From assembly GCF_025574485.1 (NCBI RefSeq), contig NZ_JAOBPO010000004.1:124001-188000 (forward strand): a stretch of 64,000 bases of DNA, written 5' to 3'. The notes under the pieces are model-generated. The model did no database searches and was not told the origin of the DNA. It saw only the letters and a list, made by a program, of their open reading frames with translations. Made by a program: the position numbers and the translations under genes. Shown piece after piece: positions 43,572-52,210 of the stretch (its first letter is position 1; every line of letters begins with the position of its first letter). Source of the DNA: Kordiimonas aquimaris (GTDB lineage: Bacteria; Pseudomonadota; Alphaproteobacteria; Sphingomonadales; Kordiimonadaceae).

Positions 43572-43602
43572 TATTAGCGTTTAACCATGCTAATACTGTT
43601 TT
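43569..43602 (+). terminator. 10-bp perfect hairpin with U-run between permease and deoC
   Basis: CAGTATTAGC and GCTAATACTG pair perfectly around a 10-nt loop and are followed by TTTT. It would end permease transcripts, but it lies only 12 nt before the deoC start, so it may work as an attenuator for readthrough into deoC. Confidence 0.82.
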
Positions 43603-43614
43603 GGGACGAATGAT

Positions 43615-44571
43615 GTGACTGAGAATTTTGTAAATCAAGGAACCGCATTTCACGCTGATTGGCTGGATGGTATCCGGGTTAATAAAAGTGCGGTTGAGCG
43701 GCGTACGAATACGCTAGCTGGTCGCCGGGCTGTAAAAAAAGAAGCGCAGGTTGCCTTCATGTTGAAGGCGGTAAGTTGCATTGATCTGACAACCCTTGCT
43801 GGCGATGACACGCCGGGCCGTGTTCGCCGCCTTTGTGGTAAAGCTATGCATCCGGTACGTAGCGATGTCCTTGTTGCCTTTGGCGCGCAGGATATGCGTC
43901 TAACTACAGGCGCAGTTTGTGTTTACCATGAAATGGTCGAAGAGGCTGTGAAAGCACTTGGTAGCTCAGGGGTGCCTGTCGCGGCTGTTTCTACCGGGTT
44001 TCCAGCTGGTCTTGCACCAATGGAGACACGTCTTGAAGAAATTCGCCGTTCGGTTGCTGCCGGTGCTCGCGAGATAGATATTGTTGTGACGCGAGCTCAT
44101 GTACTTAACGGCAATTGGCAAGCACTTTACGATGAAGTTAAGGCCTTCAAGGAAGCTTGTGGCCACGCACACATGAAAACCATTCTGGCAACAGGTGAAC
44201 ATGGGAACCTGACACAGGTTGGTAAAGCGTCAATGACAGCCATGATGGCAGGCTCTGACTTCATCAAGACATCCACAGGGATGGAAGGTATCAATGCTAC
44301 ATTGCCGGTGTCCCTTGTGATGATCCGCCAGATCAGAGACTTTTATGAACGCACCGGTATCAAGGTGGGATACAAGCCAGCTGGTGGCATTAAAACTGCG
44401 AAGCAAGCTGTGTTATACTTGTCTCTTATCAAAGAAGAGTTGGGGCGTGCGTGGATGGAGCCGGAGTTATTTCGGTTTGGTGCATCCAGCTTGCTAGGCG
44501 ATCTGGAACGACAATTAGAATATCATGCAACAGGCGGCTATTCCGTCGCGTATCGGCATCCGATGGGCTAG
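43615..44571 (+). CDS. deoC: Deoxyribose-phosphate aldolase, long eukaryote-like type
   Basis: A 318-residue TIM-barrel aldolase that splits 2-deoxyribose-5-phosphate into glyceraldehyde-3-phosphate and acetaldehyde. It is longer than the roughly 220-260 residue bacterial DeoC and, as far as I remember the human sequence, has the same length and layout as animal DERA: AGRRAVKKEAQVAFMLKAV, IDLTTLAGDDTPGRVRRLC, VSTGFPAGLAPMETRLEEIR, the Schiff-base Lys in GSDFIKTSTG and the second Lys in VGYKPAGGIKT. The start is a GTG at 43615 with a weak GGGA site, directly behind a terminator-like hairpin. It is followed after 9 nt by the two-domain aldehyde dehydrogenase, which can remove the acetaldehyde. 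Confidence 0.96.
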   Translation: MTENFVNQGTAFHADWLDGIRVNKSAVERRTNTLAGRRAVKKEAQVAFMLKAVSCIDLTTLAGDDTPGRVRRLCGKAMHPVRSDVLVAFGAQDMRLTTGAVCVYHEMVEEAVKALGSSGVPVAAVSTGFPAGLAPMETRLEEIRRSVAAGAREIDIVVTRAHVLNGNWQALYDEVKAFKEACGHAHMKTILATGEHGNLTQVGKASMTAMMAGSDFIKTSTGMEGINATLPVSLVMIRQIRDFYERTGIKVGYKPAGGIKTAKQAVLYLSLIKEELGRAWMEPELFRFGASSLLGDLERQLEYHATGGYSVAYRHPMG

Positions 44572-44580
44572 GGGGCAATC

Positions 44581-46986
44581 ATGAGTGTTACTGAAAAGTT
44601 TGAAACTATGGACTATAGCCCAGCATTGGAAAGTCGCGCGAACGCAGATGCGTGGTTGACGTCAAATGATCATGCCTTCGGCATGTTTATTGATGGTAAA
44701 TGGGTAAAGCCAGAAGGTGCTAAGTCTTTTGATACTTACGCTCCGTCAACAGGTGAGAAGCTGGCAACAATTACAGCCGCACGCCAAGAAGATGTTGATG
44801 CGGCTGTTAAAGCTGCGCGCGAGGCGCAGCCGATATGGGCAAAGTCAGGCGGGCATACCCGGGCACGCTACCTGTATGCATTGGCGCGTTTGGTGCAAAA
44901 GCATTCACGTGTGCTTTCTGTTTTAGAATCGCTTGATAACGGCAAGCCAATCCGAGAAAGCCGAGACATTGATATCCCACTTGTTGCGCGTCATTTCTAT
45001 CATCATGCGGGATGGGCGCAGCTTCTAGGTGAAGAATTTCCGGCACACGAGGCAATAGGTGTTGCAGGTCAGGTTATTCCGTGGAACTTCCCGCTTCTAA
45101 TGTTGGCATGGAAGGTGGCTCCAGCGCTTGCTGCCGGTAACACAGTTGTATTGAAGCCGGCTGAATTTACTTCGCTAACGGCATTGATGTTTGCCGAGCT
45201 TTGTGAAGAGGCTGGCTTGCCTGCTGGTGTTGTTAACATTGTTACCGGTGCTGGTGATGTTGGTGCCATGATCGTTGATGCTGATGTGGACAAGGTTGCC
45301 TTTACGGGCTCCACCGGTGTGGGTAAAGCCATTCGCCGCGCTATTGCAGGCAGTGGTAAAAAATTGACGCTGGAGCTTGGTGGCAAGTCGCCTTTCATCG
45401 TTTTTGAAGATGCTGACATAGACGGTGCAGTTGAAGGTTTGGTCGATGCTATCTGGTTCAATCAAGGTGAAGTATGCTGTGCAGGGTCACGCCTGCTGGT
45501 TCAGGAAGGCATTGCTGAACGTTTCTTTGCGAAGTTGAAGGCCCGTATGGGCAAGCTGCGCATTGGTGACAGCCTTGATAAATGTATCGACGTTGGTGCC
45601 GTTGTTGACAGTGTACAGAAAAAACGCATTGAAGAATTGATTGCTAAAGGCGTTGATGAAGGTGCTGAAATTTTTCAGGCAGACTGTCCAATGCCATCTG
45701 CTGGCTCTTTCTATCCACCAACACTGGTTACAGGTGTGGGTACGGATAACATTCTGTTCAAAGAAGAAGTGTTTGGTCCGGTTCTGACAGCAATTACTTT
45801 CCGAACCCAAGGTGAAGCAGTTGGCTTGGCTAACAACACACGTTATGGCCTCGCCGCGACAGTGTGGTCTGAAAGCATAAGTCGTGCGCTTGAAGTTGCG
45901 CCTGCGTTAAAGGCAGGCATTGTATGGATAAACGGAACCAACATGTTTGATGCCGCTGCAGGCTTTGGTGGCTACCGTGAGAGTGGATTCGGCCGCGAAG
46001 GTGGCCGCGAAGGCATGCTTGCATATTTGAAACCACGCTATGAAGCTTCGCTTAAAGATATGAAATCAACTCTAATGCCAAGTGCCGTTAAAAAGCCCAA
46101 GGCAAGTGGTGAGCCAGGCATTGATAAAACAGCGAAGTTTTACATTGGTGGCAAGCAAGCGCGGCCTGATGGCGGCGACTCTGTTGTAGTAGCTGACCAT
46201 AAAGGTGATTTTGCAGGCTTGATTGGCGCAGGTAATTACAAAGATATTCGAAATGCAGTTGAAGCAGCGAACGGTGCTGCAAAGTGGGCTGCAACTTCAG
46301 GGCATCTGAAGGCGCAAATTCTATATTATATCGCTGAAAATCTTGGTTATCGTGCAGAAGAATTTGAAAAACGCCTTGTTTCATTGACGGGAGCCAGCAA
46401 AAAGGCAGCCGCGCAGGAAGTCGCGGTTTCGATCGAGCGTTTGTTTACAGCTGCTGCAATGGCAGACAAGCATGACGGTGCTGTACACCAGCCACCCATA
46501 CGCGGTGTTGCGCTCGCTATGAATGAAGCGGTTGGCACCATTGGTATTGTATGCCCTGACGAAGCACCGTTGCTTGCGCTAGTAACGCTTGCCGCATACG
46601 CAATTGCTGCCGGAAACACAACAGTGGTTATACCGAGTGAGCGATATCCCCTACTTGCAACAGATTTCTATCAAATTCTTGAAACATCTGATCTGCCCGG
46701 CGGTGTGATTAACATTGTTGCAGGTGAACGCGGGGCAATGACACTACCGCTTGCCAAGCATTACGGTGTTGATGGACTGTGGTATTTTGGAACAAAAGAC
46801 GGTAGCACAATGGTTGAACGCGAAGCTGCCGAGAACATGAAACGCACATGGGTTAACTATGGGAAAACTTATGATTTCATGGATGCGACGCAATTTAGTG
46901 CCCGTACTATGATGGAGCGTGCGTCAGAAGTGAAAAACATATGGGTGCCATACGGTGATGCCAACGAGGGTGGTAAACCGTATTAA
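44581..46986 (+). CDS. Two-domain aldehyde dehydrogenase (ALDH16-type)
   Basis: An 801-residue protein. Residues about 1-490 form a complete ALDH domain: AGQVIPWNFPLLM, VLKPAEFTS, FTGSTGVGKAI, the catalytic Glu in LTLELGGKSPFIV, the catalytic Cys in QGEVCCAGSRL and EEVFGPVLTAI. Residues about 515-801 repeat part of an ALDH fold (KFYIGGKQARPDGGDSVVV, IGIVCPDEAPLLALVTLAAY, IPSERYPLLA, GVINIVAGERG) but lack the catalytic Cys/Glu segments. This is the layout of ALDH16, where the C-terminal domain serves structure and dimerisation; bacterial members keep an active N-terminal site. GGGGG precedes the ATG. Next to DeoC it most likely oxidises acetaldehyde to acetate. Its stop overlaps the next ATG (TAATG). 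Confidence 0.93.
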   Translation: MSVTEKFETMDYSPALESRANADAWLTSNDHAFGMFIDGKWVKPEGAKSFDTYAPSTGEKLATITAARQEDVDAAVKAAREAQPIWAKSGGHTRARYLYALARLVQKHSRVLSVLESLDNGKPIRESRDIDIPLVARHFYHHAGWAQLLGEEFPAHEAIGVAGQVIPWNFPLLMLAWKVAPALAAGNTVVLKPAEFTSLTALMFAELCEEAGLPAGVVNIVTGAGDVGAMIVDADVDKVAFTGSTGVGKAIRRAIAGSGKKLTLELGGKSPFIVFEDADIDGAVEGLVDAIWFNQGEVCCAGSRLLVQEGIAERFFAKLKARMGKLRIGDSLDKCIDVGAVVDSVQKKRIEELIAKGVDEGAEIFQADCPMPSAGSFYPPTLVTGVGTDNILFKEEVFGPVLTAITFRTQGEAVGLANNTRYGLAATVWSESISRALEVAPALKAGIVWINGTNMFDAAAGFGGYRESGFGREGGREGMLAYLKPRYEASLKDMKSTLMPSAVKKPKASGEPGIDKTAKFYIGGKQARPDGGDSVVVADHKGDFAGLIGAGNYKDIRNAVEAANGAAKWAATSGHLKAQILYYIAENLGYRAEEFEKRLVSLTGASKKAAAQEVAVSIERLFTAAAMADKHDGAVHQPPIRGVALAMNEAVGTIGIVCPDEAPLLALVTLAAYAIAAGNTTVVIPSERYPLLATDFYQILETSDLPGGVINIVAGERGAMTLPLAKHYGVDGLWYFGTKDGSTMVEREAAENMKRTWVNYGKTYDFMDATQFSARTMMERASEVKNIWVPYGDANEGGKPY

Positions 46987-48254
46987 TGAAGCCTTTCTAT
47001 AAAGCTTTATGTTTAGTCCTTTTTGCTTATGTGTGCACTTCAAACGCGAGCTATGCAAAAGACAAACTTGCGGTGGTTATACTTGTTGATGGGCTCGCAC
47101 CGGCATTCGTTGATAAAGTCGACACTCCAACGTTTGACCGGTTAGCTCGTGAAGGTGTTAAAAGCGATCATTTGATCCCTGTTTATCCAACTGTATCCAT
47201 GTCTAACCATACTAGTTTCACGACTGGGTGCTGGCCAGAAAATCACGGGATACTATCAAATAGATTTATCGACCCTGAGCGTGGTTTGTATGATAGCTCG
47301 CTCGATGCTGATTGGCGAACCGGCTGTGAGAGCATTTTTGAAGCTGCCGAACGTCAAGGTGTTACCTCGGCTGCAATTGGTATTACGGGTTTTGCTTCTT
47401 CTAGTAAGGGTAAGCGAGCAACTTTTGTATCAAAAGAAACAAAATGGTCTGACTACCCAAGCGATACGGAGCGCGCAAATGAAGTTGTGCGTTTACTGAG
47501 GAAACCAAAAGAAGAGCGGCCATCACTGATTGTTGTATATTTTCAGGAGCCGGATCATTCAATCCACTATGATACCTCTATCGTCAGGACTTTGATGTCT
47601 AATCTAGATGCTGCGATTGGAAAGGTGTTGAATGCGCTAGGTGGGTTACCAGATGATGTTGAAAAGGCGTTGTTCATAGGAGCTGATCACGGTCATAAGC
47701 CTGTTGAACAATATGTAAATATCAAAAGGATACTAAATAAACACGATATTGAAGCTGATTACGCTTCCTCTGGCGCCAGCAGTTTTTTATATTTCAAGAA
47801 TGAAGCAGCAATAGATGCTGCGTTTACGGCTCTTTCAGATTATGAATTTTTGAATGTGTACCGCTCGAACGAGCTCCCTTCATATGCTCGGATTGGCAAG
47901 GGTAGCCGTGTAGGTGATTTATTAGTGCAGGCGAAACCGCCGTATTGGTTGGAAGACCCTGATCAGTTTCCCGATATCGTTCACTGGTTAGGTATGACAC
48001 ACATCTGGCCCGTTGCGTTTCAGGTCCCGACAGGTGGATTGCAATCCACACATGGTTATCCGCCGGATGTAGTTGAAATGCATGGCGCTTTTTATGCTTG
48101 GGGTGACGGTATTAAGCGTGCAATTACCATTGATACGCTCAATCAAGTTGATGTTCACCCAACCGTTGCCTCGTGGTTGGGCATTGATCCAGGAACTCCC
48201 GTAGACGGAACTGTGATAGAGTCGTTGTTTAGCTCGCAAGAGAAAATTGAGTGA
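46986..48254 (+). CDS. Exported NPP-type nucleotide pyrophosphatase/phosphodiesterase
   Basis: A 422-residue alkaline-phosphatase-superfamily enzyme with a signal peptide (ALCLVLFAYVCTSNASYA). It follows the ectonucleotide pyrophosphatase/phosphodiesterase pattern: VILVDGLAPAFVD (metal Asp35), TPTFDRLAREGV, PVYPTVSMSNHTSFTTG, CWPENHGI, EPDHSIHYD, GADHGHKPV and QSTHGYPP (metal ligands). NPPs have a nucleophilic Thr in PTxTFPNH; here that position is Ser71 (PTVSMSNH). It should cleave nucleotides or nucleotide esters to nucleoside monophosphates or nucleosides outside the cytoplasm. It is translationally coupled to the ALDH16 gene (1-nt overlap), which places a periplasmic nucleotide hydrolase inside the deoC operon. 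Confidence 0.9.
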   Translation: MKPFYKALCLVLFAYVCTSNASYAKDKLAVVILVDGLAPAFVDKVDTPTFDRLAREGVKSDHLIPVYPTVSMSNHTSFTTGCWPENHGILSNRFIDPERGLYDSSLDADWRTGCESIFEAAERQGVTSAAIGITGFASSSKGKRATFVSKETKWSDYPSDTERANEVVRLLRKPKEERPSLIVVYFQEPDHSIHYDTSIVRTLMSNLDAAIGKVLNALGGLPDDVEKALFIGADHGHKPVEQYVNIKRILNKHDIEADYASSGASSFLYFKNEAAIDAAFTALSDYEFLNVYRSNELPSYARIGKGSRVGDLLVQAKPPYWLEDPDQFPDIVHWLGMTHIWPVAFQVPTGGLQSTHGYPPDVVEMHGAFYAWGDGIKRAITIDTLNQVDVHPTVASWLGIDPGTPVDGTVIESLFSSQEKIE

Positions 48255-48257
48255 TAT

Positions 48258-48878
48258 ATGCCTGATGTTTCTGCGATTGTTGTGTTTGTGGTCGCACTTT
48301 TGATAAGTGCGGGTTCACCTGGGCCTAGCATTGCTGCAATGGTGTCTCGCGTTGTGACTAAGGGCTGGCAAGACGTTGTGCCCTTTGTGGCTGCCATGTG
48401 GATTGGTGAAGTAATATGGATGACACTGGCTGTCGCTGGTCTAGCGGCTGTCGCTGACATATACGCATGGGCATTTACGTTGATCAAATATTGCGGCGTC
48501 GCTTACTTGGTATATTTGGCTTGGCAAATGTGGACGGCACCAACATCTGGCACCGCAGAATTGCAAGCGCCCGAAGCGAAGAATAATTTTAAAATGTTTC
48601 TTGCCGGTTTTGCCGTAACAATGGGTAACCCCAAGATTGTTATTTTCTATATGGCGCTTTTGCCCACACTCATTGACCTGAAAAATATCACGATTGCGGG
48701 GTGGCTTATACTGTCCGTTGTAACACTTGTTACTTTGGCATGTATTGATATTGCCTACATTATGTTGGCAAGCAGGGCCCGGCGCTATTTGCAAAGCCCG
48801 AGAGCGCTGCGCTTATCTAATCGTATCGGCGCAACTGCAATGGGCGGCGCTGCAGCGTTTATTACCGCAAAATCATAA
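48258..48878 (+). CDS. LysE-family translocator
   Basis: A 206-residue inner membrane protein with about 6 hydrophobic helices. The N-terminal GSPGPSIAAMVSRVVTKGW is the conserved (G)xPGPxxxxv region of the LysE/RhtB family, followed by KYCGVAYLVYLAWQMW and FLAGFAVTMGNPKIVIFYMA, with the family NPK motif. Members export amino acids (Lys, Thr, homoserine) and, in some cases, purine bases or nucleosides. It begins 3 nt after the stop of the NPP gene and so belongs to the deoC operon, which makes overflow export of a base or nucleoside product plausible. It is convergent with the EamA transporter gene, 3 nt away. Confidence 0.92.
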   Translation: MPDVSAIVVFVVALLISAGSPGPSIAAMVSRVVTKGWQDVVPFVAAMWIGEVIWMTLAVAGLAAVADIYAWAFTLIKYCGVAYLVYLAWQMWTAPTSGTAELQAPEAKNNFKMFLAGFAVTMGNPKIVIFYMALLPTLIDLKNITIAGWLILSVVTLVTLACIDIAYIMLASRARRYLQSPRALRLSNRIGATAMGGAAAFITAKS

Positions 48879-48881
48879 TGC

Positions 48882-49781
48882 TTAAAGACTTGGCCGGGTA
48901 TTCCTGACTGACCAACTGCTTGCAGTGCGTTCACGCAGTAATGAGTACAGGCCTGTTGTAACCACAATAGTACTGCCTATTAGAACAGCTGTGTCAGGTA
49001 TGTGATTAAACATAACGACACCAATAATCATTGCCCAAATTAAAGCTGTATAACGAAATGGTGCAGCAAAGCTAATTTCGCCAACCCGCACTGTCATAAT
49101 GGTGAAAAGATAACCAAAGAATATAAAGATAGCCGCCCCTGCCAGCACACTTATGTTTTTGGTAGAGACTTGCTGCCAACCATCAAAGGGAATCATTGCG
49201 GCACTCGCTAGTGTCATCAATGTTGAGGTTGTAAAGGCGATGAATAGCGACGGCATTTCAGGGTCAAAACGGCGTGTGCATAAGTCACGTAAAACCATGA
49301 AAAATACGGTACCTAATGCAAATAAATAAAAGGTGTTTATGCCGTCTGCGCTTGGTCGTAAAATAACGACAACGCCAATGAAGCCGATGGCAATGGCGAT
49401 GTATCGACGCCAGCCAACACGTTCTCTCAAAAATAAAGACGCTGCTAATGTTACGGCAAGCGGGGAAGCCATCAAAATGGCCGTTGCGTCTGCTAGAGGA
49501 ATGTTGAACAGAGCCGTTAGGTAGCAAAAAGTGCCTCCCATTTCTGCGAGCATTCGCACAATGAGCAAGCGACTCATTTTGGCTTTTGGGTGCAACAAAG
49601 CCCCGTTCCGCCAAGCCAAAATGCCAATGAGCGTAGTTGCCATGACACCGCGAATGAAGATGGATTGAAACAAATGCAAATCCGAAGAGATCAGCTTCAT
49701 CAAGCCGTCATTGAAGGTAAAGCCCATCATGCCAAGCACCATAAAAAGTGCGCCGCGCATATTGTCAGATAGTTTTGTCAC
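48882..49781 (-). CDS. EamA/DMT-family transporter
   Basis: A 299-residue inner membrane protein with ten hydrophobic segments forming two EamA repeats (residues about 10-142 and 153-287). The first starts GALFMVLGMMGFTFNDGLMK, contains IPLADATAILMASPLAVTLAA, and continues RYIAIAIGFIGVVVILRP, all standard drug/metabolite transporter stretches; the second repeat has FAAPFRYTALIWAMIIGVVMFNH. Members move amino acids, nucleobases and other metabolites, often as exporters. It lies 83 nt downstream of the MBL gene on the same strand, so it may be the last member of the upp operon or a separate unit. The cargo is unknown. Confidence 0.92.
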   Translation of the reverse strand: MTKLSDNMRGALFMVLGMMGFTFNDGLMKLISSDLHLFQSIFIRGVMATTLIGILAWRNGALLHPKAKMSRLLIVRMLAEMGGTFCYLTALFNIPLADATAILMASPLAVTLAASLFLRERVGWRRYIAIAIGFIGVVVILRPSADGINTFYLFALGTVFFMVLRDLCTRRFDPEMPSLFIAFTTSTLMTLASAAMIPFDGWQQVSTKNISVLAGAAIFIFFGYLFTIMTVRVGEISFAAPFRYTALIWAMIIGVVMFNHIPDTAVLIGSTIVVTTGLYSLLRERTASSWSVRNTRPSL

Positions 49782-49864
49782 TCAATGTTACCCTCGTTTC
49801 ATCAACCACGACCTCTGTGTCATGGATAAGATTGAGCATCAAGGGGGTTTAAGTTCTAGCAGTG

Positions 49865-50761
49865 TTACTCAACATCAATCACCATGAGGTCATCGCCCCA
49901 TGTAATTGGACCTGTGTAGGTAGAGCCAATTTGTTTCAACATGGCTTGTTTGCTGCCACTGAATGGGAGTTGATGATAAAGCACTACCGACTTTACACCA
50001 GCATTTGTAGCAAGCTTGCCAACATCTTTGGCAGAAGTATGCGCTTTACTGTGATAGTTTTGCCATTCTGGTTTTCGTTTTTTAAGCGCCGCGCCATCGT
50101 AGGCTTCATGAACAAGAATATCCGCATTTTTTGCCGCTGCTTCAAGCGCCGGGCAATATGTTGTGTCACCTGAAATAACGACGGCCTTGTTGTTGTGGGT
50201 GAATTTATACCCGAATGCTAATTCCCAATCACCGTGGCAAACAGGAATTGCTTCTATGGTTACGTTGTCATCATTAAAAATTATGCCGCCAGTGCTTTCA
50301 TTCACAACTGTTTTCCAACCTGTTGCGTTTGCTGGCTCAGCACCTTCAAGTCTCATTTGCAAGTCAACGGCATAGGCGGTCTCGATACCGTTGACCATTT
50401 CCTTGATGCCTGTTGGGCCCCAAATTTGAACCGGATCAACGCGGTTTAATGTCCACGGAGAATACATGATGTCAGGCAGGCCAAGTGTATGGTCTGAATG
50501 TAAATGCGTGATCAAAACGCGAGAAAGGTTTGGTTGGGTCAAAGCCTTTTCACCAGCAATATGTGCGGCTGATGCGCGGCGCACAACACCGGGCCCAGCG
50601 TCAACAATCCATGCTTTGTCATTAATTATAACAGCTGTCGCTGGCCCCGATTTCTCAGGATCAGCAAAGGGAGTACCAGTACCAAGCAATATAATTTTCA
50701 TATCCGCAAAAGCGGAAGATGAAATCAGTATAATTGCGATGATACTGGCGATTAATCTCAA
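49865..50761 (-). CDS. Exported MBL-fold hydrolase (RNase Z/arylsulfatase-like branch)
   Basis: A 298-residue metallo-beta-lactamase-fold protein. The start appears to be a TTG, preceded by AGTAGG, and yields a signal peptide (LIASIIAIILISSSAFA); an internal ATG at residue 21 would make it cytoplasmic. The zinc site is intact: ITHLHSDHTLGLPD (HxHxDH), ISGDTTYC, LVHEAYD and a C-terminal YHQLPFSG. The N-terminal IILLGTGTPFADPEKSGP is that of the RNase Z-like branch, which includes cyclic nucleotide phosphodiesterases, tRNase Z and arylsulfatases. It starts 23 nt after the PNP gene in the upp-PRT-PNP operon. A periplasmic nucleotide or cyclic-nucleotide hydrolase would fit; this is inference. 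Confidence 0.85.
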   Translation of the reverse strand: MRLIASIIAIILISSSAFADMKIILLGTGTPFADPEKSGPATAVIINDKAWIVDAGPGVVRRASAAHIAGEKALTQPNLSRVLITHLHSDHTLGLPDIMYSPWTLNRVDPVQIWGPTGIKEMVNGIETAYAVDLQMRLEGAEPANATGWKTVVNESTGGIIFNDDNVTIEAIPVCHGDWELAFGYKFTHNNKAVVISGDTTYCPALEAAAKNADILVHEAYDGAALKKRKPEWQNYHSKAHTSAKDVGKLATNAGVKSVVLYHQLPFSGSKQAMLKQIGSTYTGPITWGDDLMVIDVE

Positions 50762-50784
50762 GTGTTTACCTACTAAATTATTAT

Positions 50785-51609
50785 CTAAGCGGCGATTTGC
50801 TCTACGAAAGCACGTAGCAGCTTTTCAAGGTTCACTGCAGCAATTGCACCGAATTCCATTGTCTCGTGATGCGTTAGCTCATCACCTGTCATACCTGCGG
50901 CATAATTGGTGATAGAACTTACACCGCATACGCGCATGCCAACATGGCGCGCGGTTAAGCACTCAGGCACCGTAGACATGCCTACAGCATTTGCGCCCAT
51001 TACACGAAAAGCCTGAATTTCGGCAGGTGTTTCGAAGTTAGGGCCCATTGCCATCAAATATGTACCTTTATGCAGTGGAAATCCGAGTTTATCAGCGCAT
51101 TTTTCGAAGGTACTTGTTAGTTCTTTATCCCAGGCATTGGTTACATCTGGAAACCGAGGGCCAAAGCGGTCGTCATTTACACCAACAAGAGGGTTAATGC
51201 CTGAGAAATTGATATGGTCTGTGATGGCCATCAAGCTGCCGGGGCCTGCGTCTTTCATGAGACTGCCTGCCGCGTTAGTAAGCACCAGAATTTCAACACC
51301 CAGTGCCCATAAAACGCGTGTGGAAAACGCAAGTTTTTCCGGTGAATTACCTTCATATGCATGTGCGCGGCCCTGCATACAAATAACGGGCTTTCCTTCC
51401 AGCGTGCCAATCAGCATGCGGCCAGCATGGCCCTCAACGGTTGGTTTGGGAAAACCTGGTAGATCAAGAAATGAAAATACCGTTGCGTTCTTAACTGCAT
51501 CAGCAAGGCTGTTCAATCCACTGCCCAATACCATTGCGATGCTTGGTATGTCGCCGTCAAAACGTTCTTTGATGTATGCTGCGCATGATTGTACATCTTT
51601 ATATGTCAT
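50785..51609 (-). CDS. Purine-nucleoside phosphorylase (trimeric PNP-I family)
   Basis: A 274-residue enzyme that splits inosine, guanosine and their deoxy forms with phosphate into base plus (deoxy)ribose-1-phosphate. Motifs: AMVLGSGLNSLAD (phosphate loop), VEGHAGRMLIG (His of the phosphate site), CMQGRAHAYEG (family GRxHxYEG), VLTNAAGSL, GPNFETPAEI with the base-site Glu, GANAVGMSTVPE and SITNYAAG, the Asn typical of 6-oxopurine specificity. AAGGGG lies upstream of the ATG. It is the third gene of the upp-PRT-PNP-MBL operon. With the exported adenosine deaminase producing inosine, a 6-oxopurine-specific PNP is just what is needed. A name such as punA would depend on orthology. Confidence 0.96.
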   Translation of the reverse strand: MTYKDVQSCAAYIKERFDGDIPSIAMVLGSGLNSLADAVKNATVFSFLDLPGFPKPTVEGHAGRMLIGTLEGKPVICMQGRAHAYEGNSPEKLAFSTRVLWALGVEILVLTNAAGSLMKDAGPGSLMAITDHINFSGINPLVGVNDDRFGPRFPDVTNAWDKELTSTFEKCADKLGFPLHKGTYLMAMGPNFETPAEIQAFRVMGANAVGMSTVPECLTARHVGMRVCGVSSITNYAAGMTGDELTHHETMEFGAIAAVNLEKLLRAFVEQIAA

Positions 51610-51650
51610 GGCGGTGCCCCTTAATACTTGTGTTGGAATGTTTGGCCGAA

Positions 51651-52205
51651 TTAAATTTCTATTTCCGGCAGGTCCAGATTTTTGTGCTTTTTGATTTCTT
51701 CACGTGACATATCAGACAATTCGTGTGGGAAGACCAACCAATCATCAGTTTCATGGCAATAGAAATCTGGCGCAAAATCAGTGACATTGCGTGTGGGTTT
51801 ATAGAAAACCGTAGCAATTTTGATGATTTCAGGCGTGTTTCGACGACATTTTGCCCGGATATGGTCAATTGTTGCTGCGATTGAGCGACCTGAATCGAAA
51901 ACATCATCAACTATTAACAAGCTGTCTTCAGCATTAATGTTGTTCACGATGTACTCTAAGCCATGAACCTTGACTTCTTTTTGCTGCTGCATGCCAACAT
52001 AGCTTGATGTACGGATTGCGATATGATCAGTATCTACGCCGTAATAGTCGAGGATTTCCTGAACAGCGATGCCGGTTGGTGTGCCGCCGCGCCATACACC
52101 AACGATGAACTTGGGGCGAAATCCGCTTTTAAGGATCTGAATACCTAGATCAAACGAATCATCCAGGAGTTCTTGCGCTGTTACATATTTCTTTTCAACG
52201 GACAT
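51651..52205 (-). CDS. Purine-type phosphoribosyltransferase (Hpt-like)
   Basis: A 184-residue type I phosphoribosyltransferase. The PRPP-binding motif is SLLIVDDVFDSGRSIAATI; VGVWRGGTPTGIAVQE forms the pyrophosphate loop, and the C-terminal DDWLVFPHELSD resembles the VFPWE segment of xanthine-guanine and hypoxanthine PRTs. The flexible loop region holds IRTSSYVGMQQQKEV. It most likely makes IMP or GMP/XMP from the bases released by the adjacent purine-nucleoside phosphorylase. It begins 5 nt after the upp stop, with AAGGG as ribosome site, and is followed 41 nt later by the PNP gene. Assignment as hypoxanthine versus xanthine-guanine PRT is open. Confidence 0.9.
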   Translation of the reverse strand: MSVEKKYVTAQELLDDSFDLGIQILKSGFRPKFIVGVWRGGTPTGIAVQEILDYYGVDTDHIAIRTSSYVGMQQQKEVKVHGLEYIVNNINAEDSLLIVDDVFDSGRSIAATIDHIRAKCRRNTPEIIKIATVFYKPTRNVTDFAPDFYCHETDDWLVFPHELSDMSREEIKKHKNLDLPEIEI

Positions 52206-52210
52206 ATAGC

